13,596 bases of DNA from Pseudomonadota bacterium (GTDB lineage: Bacteria; Pseudomonadota; Gammaproteobacteria; UBA5335): assembly GCA_021783685.1 (NCBI GenBank), contig JAJXTQ010000012.1:1-13596 (forward strand), read 5' to 3'. A program made the translations under genes and the position numbers. The notes beneath the pieces are model-generated. The model did not search any database, was not told where the DNA came from, and saw only the letters and a list, made by a program, of their open reading frames with translations. Below, piece after piece: positions 7,884 to 13,596 of this stretch (the first letter of the stretch is position 1; each line of letters begins with the position of its first letter).

Positions 7884-8432
7884 TTCAACGGTCGACGCGG
7901 TCCGGGCGTCAAAGTGCCTGGGACTGCGAGTCTTCATGGGGATTTGATGACCCGACCCCGCCCCTTCATCCCCCTGCGCGCCCCTCGGGCGGTGTGGAAA
8001 ACCCCAATTTGCAGCCCGCCCCCGCTTGGACCGGATTTTCCGGGGGTGCCCCGCCTCATTTCCGCCCCGCCGTCGTCCGCGATGCCGGCGCCTTTCCGAC
8101 CGGATTCGGGTTTGTCTCGGGCAGGGCCTGGCGGTACGCGGTGATCCGTCTGCCGCCGATCTCCTCGACGCCTGAACGCAATCCATCGTGCACCGAGCGA
8201 AGTCGTCAGCGGCAGGACAATGGGTCGGTCGATGCCCCGTGGCACGCCGGGCGGCGGTCGAGATGGGGCGGCCACGCGGACCTGTGGTTGCCGACACGGC
8301 GTCCGGGCTCGCCGACCCAACGGAAGGCGCCGCATGACTGGAACGGGAAGCCATTCCGTCACATCCCATGTCCCGCTCGCGCGCTAACATACGTGGCGGG
8401 TTCCCGGAGCAACTCGGCCGGGACCTTGACCA

Positions 8433-8470
8433 GTGGCGCACCTGTCGCCCATCCGTGACAGGTGCTCCAC
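8433..8470. promoter_or_regulatory. long inverted repeat upstream of the glycosyltransferase gene, possible operator
   Basis: GCACCTGTC (8438-8446) and GACAGGTGC (8457-8465) are perfect inverted copies separated by 10 bases. After one mismatch the symmetry continues as GTGG (8433-8436) and CCAC (8467-8470). It lies about 125 bases before the chosen start codon. An extended -10-like TGCTAGGGT at 8482-8490 would put the right arm near its -35 position, as expected for a repressor operator; an RNA hairpin is the alternative. Confidence 0.4.
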
Positions 8471-8594
8471 CAGAACACCCATGCTAGGGTCCGACACCGA
8501 AAATCATACCGGTCTACAGAATCGCGTCGGTCTGCCGATGAACGAAACGGATGCCAGAACCCCGCGTCACATTCCCGAAAGAGGATCGTACCCA

Positions 8595-9836
8595 GTGACC
8601 ACTGCAGTCGTCTTCAACCTGCCAGGCGCGGCCGGGCACATCAATCCCACGGTTGGCCTGGTGTCCGAACTTCTGGCGCGGGGCGAACGCGTCATCTATT
8701 ACGCCGGCGAGGACAGCCGCCAGCAGTTCGAGGCCCTCGGGGCGACATACCGGACCTATAGCCCCTTCTTCGAATACCAGCACAGTGCCGCCATGGCCAA
8801 GAATCTGGGTACCGCAGCGTTCATGCTGATCGAGCATGCGGAATGTGCGCTGGCCGGTCTCCTGGAGGCCATGGAGAAGGACAGGCCGGATTACATCCTC
8901 TACGATTCCTGTTGCATGTTCGGAAAATACATTGCGCAACGCCTGGGCATTCCGGGTATTTGTCTGGTGACGACGATCATCAGTTCGCCGCTGTTGCTCC
9001 TGAGCGACCCGGCCTTGCTGGGGAAGGTCATCGTCGACGTGCTCGCGATTTCACCCCGGGTGCCGGAAGCGCGCCGCCGGCTGATGGACCTGCTCAGCGC
9101 AGTCGGCTTGAAGTATCGAAACATCATCCATCATGGATTCGATCTGTTTCTCAACGAGGGTGATTTGAACATCGTCTTCCTGGGAACCGCCGCCCAGCCC
9201 ATGCCCAAGTTGCTCAACGAGCGCTTCAAGCTCGTGGGGGCATCGATCCCGGAGGGCCGCGATCCACCGATGGAATTGCCGGTCGGCTGGGGGAGCACGC
9301 ATCCGCTCGTCTACGTCTCGCTCGGGACAGTGCACAACCTGAAGCACGATTTCTATCTGCAGTGCCTCGAGGCGTTCGGCGACCTGCCTTGCAAGGTCAT
9401 CATGTCCGTCGGAAAGCACGTCGACGTCGCGTCATTGGGCCGCATCCCCGCGAACTTCATGGTACGCAACCGGGTGCCGCAGCTGGAGGTGCTCAAGCGT
9501 GCCCAGGTGTTCGTGAGTCACGGCGGGATGAACAGCATCAACGAGAGCACCTATTTCGGGGTACCCCTCGTCATGGTCCCGCAGCAGCTCGAACAGGCCT
9601 TCAACGCGCGCCGGATTCGCCGACAGGGCGCGGGATTGATGCTGAAAAGCAACAAACTGACGCCCAAGACGCTTCGCAACGCGGTCCAGACCATTCTTGC
9701 GGACGGGCGGTACAAGGAGAACGCCAACCGGCTCAGTCGCGACATTCGCAGCTTGGGCGGGCAGCTGCGCGCGGCCGATGAAATCCTGGGGTTCGTTCAC
9801 GGGCAGGCTCGTCCGGAGATCCGCAAGACGGCCTGA
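8595..9836 (+). CDS. UGT/MGT-type glycosyltransferase (family 1)
   Basis: A 413-residue GT-B glycosyltransferase like macrolide (MGT), zeaxanthin and sterol glycosyltransferases. The N-terminal acceptor domain opens with FNLPGAAGHINPT (7-19), the usual first strand and His loop. The donor domain has VYVSLGT (239-245) and the nucleotide-sugar signature HGGMNS (309-314), Glu317, GVP (322-324) and EQ (333-334) with Asn337. I chose GTG 8595 because the family fold begins there and GAGG lies at 8581-8584; in-frame ATGs at 8538 and 8481 would add non-family residues. No biosynthetic partner is adjacent, so the acceptor (carotenoid, lipid, antibiotic or other small hydrophobic molecule) is unknown. 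The codon pattern looks less extreme in GC than the pyr operon, which may mean acquisition. Confidence 0.88.
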   Translation: MTTAVVFNLPGAAGHINPTVGLVSELLARGERVIYYAGEDSRQQFEALGATYRTYSPFFEYQHSAAMAKNLGTAAFMLIEHAECALAGLLEAMEKDRPDYILYDSCCMFGKYIAQRLGIPGICLVTTIISSPLLLLSDPALLGKVIVDVLAISPRVPEARRRLMDLLSAVGLKYRNIIHHGFDLFLNEGDLNIVFLGTAAQPMPKLLNERFKLVGASIPEGRDPPMELPVGWGSTHPLVYVSLGTVHNLKHDFYLQCLEAFGDLPCKVIMSVGKHVDVASLGRIPANFMVRNRVPQLEVLKRAQVFVSHGGMNSINESTYFGVPLVMVPQQLEQAFNARRIRRQGAGLMLKSNKLTPKTLRNAVQTILADGRYKENANRLSRDIRSLGGQLRAADEILGFVHGQARPEIRKTA

Positions 9837-10156
9837 AAGACGGGTTTCTCGGCGCAGGAGTCCCCAACCGGCGCCAAGACGCGCTGACCATTGGTGTCGC
9901 ACACCGTCGACCCCGCGGCTGCAACCCCATCCATGGCACGAGGGCAATCGCCGCGTTGGGCGCATGAGCCTCGCCGAGCGTGCTCCCCATCCGGAGTGGG
10001 CAACCCGCTTCGGTCCGGCCCCGCAGTCCGCCGTGCGCGTATCCGCGAATATCCCGGCAATGCGATGCCGGCTACCGAGCGCGCCCTAGCAGATCGGGCT
10101 GCCCAGGCAGTACGGTACAATCGAATCGCTGCTTGCACATCATCCGGAGCGTCCGT
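9837..10156. other. intergenic region upstream of the dienelactone hydrolase-like gene
   Basis: I see no gene in these 320 bases. A perfect hairpin CCGGCA/TGCCGG with a 6-base loop is at 10054-10071. A -10-like TACAAT lies at 10116-10121, about 35 bases before the start codon, without a clear -35. GGAG at 10146-10149 is the likely ribosome binding site of the next gene. Confidence 0.4.
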
Positions 10157-10948
10157 GTGAATACCTTCCGTACGATCTTCCTTTCCGCATTTCTCGCGCT
10201 CATCGCCGGCCCGGCTCAATCCGCCATCGTGACGCAACAACTGTCCTACGCCGTCGACGGCGAGACGATGATCGGCTATTTCACCTACGACGATCGTCTC
10301 ACCGGACCGCGACCCGGCGTGCTGGTGTTCCATGAGTGGTGGGGACTCAATGATTTCGCCAGGCGGCAGGCCGATGCGCTGGCCGCCAAGGGCTATCGTG
10401 TGCTGGCAGCCGACATGTATGGGCGAGGCGTCCAGACCCACGATGCCGCCGAGGCCGGCTCTCTGGCCGGGGCGGTGCGTGGCAAAGACCTTTTTCGCAC
10501 TCGCGCCGAGGGGGCGCTCGAGGCGCTGATGAAGCAGCCGAACGTCGATCCGGCACGCATCGGGGCCGTTGGCTACTGTTTCGGCGGCACCACTGCGCTC
10601 GAACTGGCCTACAGCGGCGCGCCCGTCAAAGGGGTGGTGTCTGTCCACGGCGGACTGACCGCGCCGCGGGAAACGGATCAGCACATTCGCTCGGCGATCT
10701 TGGTCCTCACGGGAGCCGCCGATCCGTATGTGAAACGCGAGGAGATCGTCGCCTTTCAGGACGGCATGGAACGCACCGGGGCGGACTGGACGATGATTAC
10801 CTTCGGCGGTGCCATGCACGGTTTCAGCAATCCCGAGGCGAGCCGCCACGAGATGCCGGGCGTCGCCTTTGACGCCCGAGTCGCCGAGCGTGCCTGGCAG
10901 GATACCCTCGCATTTCTGACGCGGGCGCTGGGACCGGGCCGCGAATGA
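10157..10948 (+). CDS. exported dienelactone hydrolase family protein
   Basis: A 263-residue alpha/beta hydrolase of the DLH family with an N-terminal signal peptide (residues 1-23; basic start, hydrophobic core FLSAFLALIAG, probable cleavage after AQSA), so it is likely periplasmic. The DLH features are HEWWGLN (59-65) with the conserved Glu60, the nucleophile motif GYCFGG with Cys141, Asp189 in TGAADPY and His221 in AMHGFS, giving a complete Cys-Asp-His triad. Classical DLH opens dienelactone in chlorocatechol degradation, but exported relatives have unknown esters as substrates and no catabolic genes lie nearby. The start is GTG 10157 with GGAG 7 bases upstream; the longer upstream frame lacks family similarity. 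It converges with the beta-CASP gene. Confidence 0.88.
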   Translation: MNTFRTIFLSAFLALIAGPAQSAIVTQQLSYAVDGETMIGYFTYDDRLTGPRPGVLVFHEWWGLNDFARRQADALAAKGYRVLAADMYGRGVQTHDAAEAGSLAGAVRGKDLFRTRAEGALEALMKQPNVDPARIGAVGYCFGGTTALELAYSGAPVKGVVSVHGGLTAPRETDQHIRSAILVLTGAADPYVKREEIVAFQDGMERTGADWTMITFGGAMHGFSNPEASRHEMPGVAFDARVAERAWQDTLAFLTRALGPGRE

Positions 10949-11010
10949 AATTTGGTGCACCGTCGCTGGCGATGATGAGAACTACGTTTTCGCCATAGCC
11001 CTATGATCGT

Positions 11011-12252
11011 TCAAATCACCAGCGGTTCGCCATCCCGTAGCCGTTGGATTGGCGGGAATCCGTCCACTTCAGCGTCCCACGCCACGCCGTGGATAGGCAC
11101 CATACAGCGTGGATTGAGGCTCTTGGCGAAAGCCCGCAGGTCAGAGGGTGACGCATGTCCGCTGGTGTGAATGTGTGCGGCGCGGGCGCCGCCGCGCTCG
11201 AACCACTCCTGAAGGCGGACGCCATCTTCGTTCTTGAGATAGCCTCTCCACATCGACCAGCACCACGCATCGTCGCTGTTTGGCCTGACACCCGCCGGCT
11301 CGTAGTCTCGAACAAGGGAGGGGCGAACCATGACTACCCACTTCTCGGGATCGGCCGCGAGCTTTTTGGCCGACATCCCGTGGGGAACCATTCGCGCCAC
11401 AAAAGCCTCCTCGCCCTTGCGGCGATACATGCGCGCGAACGCACTGGTGACTACCACTTTCATTGCGGACCAATCGGGCTGTGGCAGCTTCCCGAACGCG
11501 GCAAGCTTTTCGAGAACTTCGGCCGTGTAAAGATCAACCACCAGCGTTCGACCCGTTTTCAGGCAGGCCCGGTAGAGCGTCACCGTCCGGTCGATGTTCT
11601 GAGCCGACCAAGCAACAAATACACGGCCCTTGGTTTCGCGGAACAGGGACACGAAATCGGCTTCAAGATCGCCTTCGCTCATACTGGGTTTATCGCTGCC
11701 GAGGTTGGTTCCCTCCATGAGCAGCACGTCGATGTCCGACGGCGGCTCTGCCATGATCCGTTCAACGAGTTTCGACTTGCGGCCGTGGATTCGGAAATCG
11801 CCAGAGTAGAAGATGCGTTTACCGCCGACCTCGATCAACAGCATGTGGGCGTCGAACGCCGAGTGATCGGTAAGGTAGGGCATCACCGAAAACGGGCCGA
11901 CAGCCAATGTCTCCCCGCTTTGCCAACGTCGGAAGTCGCGCTCAATGGGGACGCCGAAAATGCCAGAGGTCAACTTAATGAGGGCCGCCGTGGCTTCGCC
12001 ACAGAACACCGGCCATTGGGCGGGGGTCTCCTCAAGCAAGCCATAGTGGTCTTGGTGAGGATGGGAGATGAGCACCCCGTCAACGGGCGCCACAAGATCA
12101 AGCGATTTAGGCAGGAGCCCTGTGGCGCCGCCGGGCGCGTCGAGCGGGCGGCCGACATCAAGGAGCACACGCCCTCGCTGTGTGGCGATCTCAATGCAGT
12201 TGCCGCCGATCTGGTCCGTTGCGCGGTGAACCGTGAGCGTCACATCCGTCAC
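11011..12252 (-). CDS. metallo-beta-lactamase fold hydrolase, RNase J-like (beta-CASP architecture)
   Basis: A 413-residue MBL-fold protein. Metal ligands are visible in HPHQDH (64-69), TDHSAFD (128-134; His130) and SGDFRIHG (150-157; Asp152). The central part (roughly 210-355) is the size and place of a beta-CASP domain, and the C-terminal HIHTSGHASPSDL (360-372) and PIHG (386-389) closely resemble the RNase J-type motifs. This implies a Zn-dependent nuclease acting on RNA or DNA, though it lacks RNase J's C-terminal domain. The start is taken as GTG 12252, two bases after the stop of the upstream nuclease gene, with AGAGG overlapping that gene's end; a GTG at 12243 is an alternative. The tight spacing argues for joint function. 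The specific substrate is unknown. Confidence 0.82.
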   Translation of the reverse strand: MTDVTLTVHRATDQIGGNCIEIATQRGRVLLDVGRPLDAPGGATGLLPKSLDLVAPVDGVLISHPHQDHYGLLEETPAQWPVFCGEATAALIKLTSGIFGVPIERDFRRWQSGETLAVGPFSVMPYLTDHSAFDAHMLLIEVGGKRIFYSGDFRIHGRKSKLVERIMAEPPSDIDVLLMEGTNLGSDKPSMSEGDLEADFVSLFRETKGRVFVAWSAQNIDRTVTLYRACLKTGRTLVVDLYTAEVLEKLAAFGKLPQPDWSAMKVVVTSAFARMYRRKGEEAFVARMVPHGMSAKKLAADPEKWVVMVRPSLVRDYEPAGVRPNSDDAWCWSMWRGYLKNEDGVRLQEWFERGGARAAHIHTSGHASPSDLRAFAKSLNPRCMVPIHGVAWDAEVDGFPPIQRLRDGEPLVI

Positions 12253-12254
12253 GA

Positions 12255-13187
12255 TCAGGCCAATCCTCTTCCGGCGGGAGGATCGAGGCGGTAGGCATCC
12301 GTCTTGATCGTCAGCACTGGCACGTTGCCGGCGACCAGCTTCTCTTGATGCGCCTGCCATGCGGGGGCGACGAGTTGCTCCTCTGTACCGAAGATCACCA
12401 GACGCGGTATCGTGTCGAGGTCGAGGCGGTTATGATCCGTAGCGACCCGCCTCACTTCCGGGTCGAGATTGAGCGGTTTGGAACCCTCAGAGGCTGCTTC
12501 GGCAAAATCCACCAACAGCGTACAGGTCTGCGCATATGCCTCGATCACAGCGCGCCGATGATCAGCCTGCGCGAGATAGGCCCTGTAGGCGTTGATCTGC
12601 GACATCACTTCGGCGTCGCCATCCCTGGCCTTGAGGCGGCCGTCCGTGATCCGCTTGGCCTCCCAGAAGACGACGTTCGAGCCCCTCCCGTTTGGCTCGA
12701 GCGCGATGAGATCCATCCGCAGAGCAGTCTTCTGGTCGCCGTGCGCGGGAAGGCCCATTTCCAAGTCGATCACACCAGCATTATCCGCGACGACTCTTTC
12801 CACCTCAGCCTTTTCGGCCGTCTCCCACCGAGCCGCGCGCTCCATCCACTCGAACAGCGTCGAGGCGCCCGCGTAGGGCGCGGAGTAACCGGCCTTGGAG
12901 TGAATGATTCCGGCATCCGTCAGCCGGGCGTAGGCTTGGTCCTGCGCGCCAGCGAAGGCGTATTTCACATGCACATCGACATAGGGGCGGCATTGGCCGT
13001 CGAACGCGACACGGGCGACGGACTGACCGCGCAAGTAGAAATTCAGATAGTTGTCGCGCACGGCCAGCCGCAGCGGTCGCTCCGCCTTGCCGGTTCCGCT
13101 TGGCCCCCAAAGCGCAAGCAGGTCTTTCCACCAGTTGCTAGACGAGCTTGCCACCATGTCTGCAAGCCGCGCCTTCGCATCGGGCAT
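12255..13187 (-). CDS. putative PD-(D/E)XK nuclease, partner of the beta-CASP gene
   Basis: A 310-residue protein I cannot assign to a named family. The middle part reads as a PD-(D/E)XK core: acidic residues near 130 and 143, Asp159 in RMDLIAL, then FWEAKR (174-179) giving Glu176-x-Lys178, and QINAYRAYL (197-205) as the QxxxY helix often seen after that motif. The N-terminal 120 residues contain a compact region around WKDLLALWG and several aromatic motifs and may bind a partner or substrate. I prefer ATG 13187, preceded by GAGGG at short spacing, over GTG 13217. It lies directly upstream of the beta-CASP gene with a 2-base gap. The nuclease call rests on motif reading, not on a search. Confidence 0.62.
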   Translation of the reverse strand: MPDAKARLADMVASSSSNWWKDLLALWGPSGTGKAERPLRLAVRDNYLNFYLRGQSVARVAFDGQCRPYVDVHVKYAFAGAQDQAYARLTDAGIIHSKAGYSAPYAGASTLFEWMERAARWETAEKAEVERVVADNAGVIDLEMGLPAHGDQKTALRMDLIALEPNGRGSNVVFWEAKRITDGRLKARDGDAEVMSQINAYRAYLAQADHRRAVIEAYAQTCTLLVDFAEAASEGSKPLNLDPEVRRVATDHNRLDLDTIPRLVIFGTEEQLVAPAWQAHQEKLVAGNVPVLTIKTDAYRLDPPAGRGLA

Positions 13188-13232
13188 TAACCCTCGCGCA
13201 AACCGTCTTCCCACCACCCCAGTGCACTCCCG

Positions 13233-13328
13233 CTACCCGAAACCCACACTGCGACCACCGGTGAGCGACCAATCGGTGTCCTTCAGAAGATGGTCTATCC
13301 TGACGCGCGCGAACGCTTCATTGGCCGC
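13233..13328 (-). pseudogene. N-terminal fragment resembling a type I restriction R subunit / DEAD-box helicase
   Basis: About 30 codons read AANEAFARVRIDHLLKDTDW followed by a segment with GGRSVGFG and then an in-frame TAG. This resembles the extreme N-terminus of HsdR-like helicase proteins, where a short helix is followed by a DGRSVRFEY-type strand that leads into the nuclease domain. The stop falls where the conserved Tyr would be, and nothing recognisable of the gene follows; instead the putative nuclease gene begins about 45 bases further. No start codon is present in frame at the expected place (GCG where GTG or ATG would fit). It overlaps the antitoxin relic end by 11 bases. The assignment is from memory of the family and is tentative. 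Confidence 0.45.
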
Positions 13329-13457
13329 CTTTCGACGCCCCCTTGGTCCCCGTTTCCCCCTTATCCGCGCGTCCAGCCTGCACGGAAAGCCGTTCATATT
13401 CTTCCACCGAGACGACCACCACCACGCCGCGCCCGTGCTTTTCGATCAGCACCGACG
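13318..13457 (-). pseudogene. C-terminal half of a Phd/YefM-type antitoxin, truncated by an IS element
   Basis: The frame reads TSVLIEKHGRGVVVVVSVEE then YERL and a hydrophilic tail ending at TGA 13318-13320, about 46 codons. The EKHGR...VVVVSVEEYERL pattern is typical of the second half of Phd/YefM antitoxins, which bind DNA and neutralise a toxin through the tail. The N-terminal DNA-binding half is missing: reading upstream, the similarity stops and IS sequence begins at about 13458. No toxin gene is seen next to it. Family call is fairly good; the exact breakpoint is uncertain. Confidence 0.6.
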
Positions 13458-13460
13458 TCC

Positions 13461-13480
13461 CCCCGCCTTGAGTAGCGGGG
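13461..13480 (-). repeat. hairpin at the end of the IS3-type element
   Basis: CCCCGC/GCGGGG form a 6-bp stem around an 8-base loop between the transposase stop and the antitoxin relic. It probably belongs to the end of the insertion sequence and may limit transcription out of it. The terminal inverted repeat cannot be defined without the other end. Confidence 0.4.
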
Positions 13481-13484
13481 CGAT

Positions 13485-13596
13485 CTAGAGTCCGGGGTTA
13501 GGGTAGCCGATATCGGCCATCCGTTTGGCGTAGGCGGCGGGCGTCAGCCCGGCCAGTGCTTTCTTGGGTCGTTCCTCGTTGTATTCCCGGCGCCAG
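13485..13596 (-). mobile_element. IS3-family transposase (orfB), 3' end only
   Basis: The last 36 codons of an IS3-family integrase-type transposase run in from beyond the window edge and end at TAG 13485-13487. The segment WRREYNEERPKKALAGLTPA followed by AYAKR is the characteristic C-terminal end of IS3 OrfB proteins, after the catalytic DDE core. The rest of the element lies to the right of the window. It has inserted into, or sits at a deletion edge within, the antitoxin gene. Confidence 0.85.

Larger units (their letters stand above)
7739..8594. other. 856-base stretch with no convincing gene
   Basis: Long frames are open on both strands, but their products are Arg/Pro/Ala-rich, low in hydrophobic periodicity and unlike any family I know, as expected for chance frames in GC-rich DNA. 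No tRNA, rRNA, tmRNA, RNase P or SRP RNA signature is visible. The region contains two adjacent hairpins (7843-7883), a 9-bp perfect inverted repeat (8438-8465) and the upstream region of the glycosyltransferase gene. Confidence 0.6.

Noticed and set aside
8056..8193. Short minus-strand frame (45 codons, GTG start) with a protein-like stretch GVEEIGGRRITAYRQALPET
   Set aside because: The middle looks more natural than its surroundings and could be a relic, but there is no ribosome binding site, no family match I recognise, and a stop lies just upstream.
7742..8458. Possible gene in the gap after terC (plus strand; also 7653-8441 on the minus strand)
   Set aside because: Both products are Arg/Pro/Gly-rich with no motif, no good ribosome binding site and no hydrophobic pattern.
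10157..10948. Role of the DLH-like protein in chlorocatechol degradation
   Set aside because: No ring-cleavage or chloromuconate genes are nearby and the protein has a signal peptide, unlike classical cytosolic dienelactone hydrolase.
13083..13106. Walker A-like GPSGTGKA in the putative nuclease
   Set aside because: The final residue is Ala instead of Ser/Thr, no Walker B or other ATPase motif follows, and the surrounding sequence does not predict a P-loop strand-helix; probably chance.

Overview
This window looks like the chromosome of a GC-rich gammaproteobacterium. The main clue is the left-hand operon, whose order yqgE-ruvX-pyrR-pyrB-pyrC' is the one known from Pseudomonas and relatives. 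The pyrK-like gene appended to it, and the accessory genes to the right, point to a group outside Pseudomonas, but I cannot name a genus from sequence alone.

Layout. (1) 1-4320, plus strand: a tightly overlapping operon made of the 3' end of yqgE, ruvX (Holliday junction resolvase-like / 16S rRNA processing), pyrR, pyrB (aspartate transcarbamoylase), a catalytically dead dihydroorotase homologue (pyrC') and a PyrK-type flavin/iron-sulfur electron-transfer protein. Every junction is a start/stop overlap, so one transcript with translational coupling is likely. (2) 4510-5112, plus: a DUF938 methyltransferase. (3) 5162-6800, minus: an overlapping pair that reads as a split MnmC function. An FAD oxidase like the MnmC oxidase domain is followed by a YtqB/MnmM-type methyltransferase; together they could carry out the last two steps of mnm5(s2)U34 synthesis in tRNA. 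(4) 6814-7738, plus: a TerC-family membrane protein behind a highly structured leader with competing repeats of GGTCCG and CGGACC, a candidate cis-regulatory RNA. (5) 7739-8594: a long stretch without a convincing gene, containing two adjacent hairpins and a strong inverted repeat. (6) 8595-9836, plus: a UGT/MGT-type glycosyltransferase. (7) 10157-10948, plus: an exported dienelactone hydrolase family protein.

(8) 11011-13596, minus strand, is an accessory/defence-type region. A putative PD-(D/E)XK nuclease gene sits 2 bases upstream of an RNase J-like metallo-beta-lactamase/beta-CASP gene. Directly upstream of the pair are relics: a short N-terminal fragment resembling a type I restriction R subunit, the C-terminal half of a Phd/YefM-type antitoxin, and the 3' end of an IS3-family transposase that runs off the window. 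The nuclease/beta-CASP pair is the best candidate here for an uncharacterised system; I do not recognise it as a named one. The relics suggest a restriction/toxin-antitoxin locus eroded by IS insertion and deletion.
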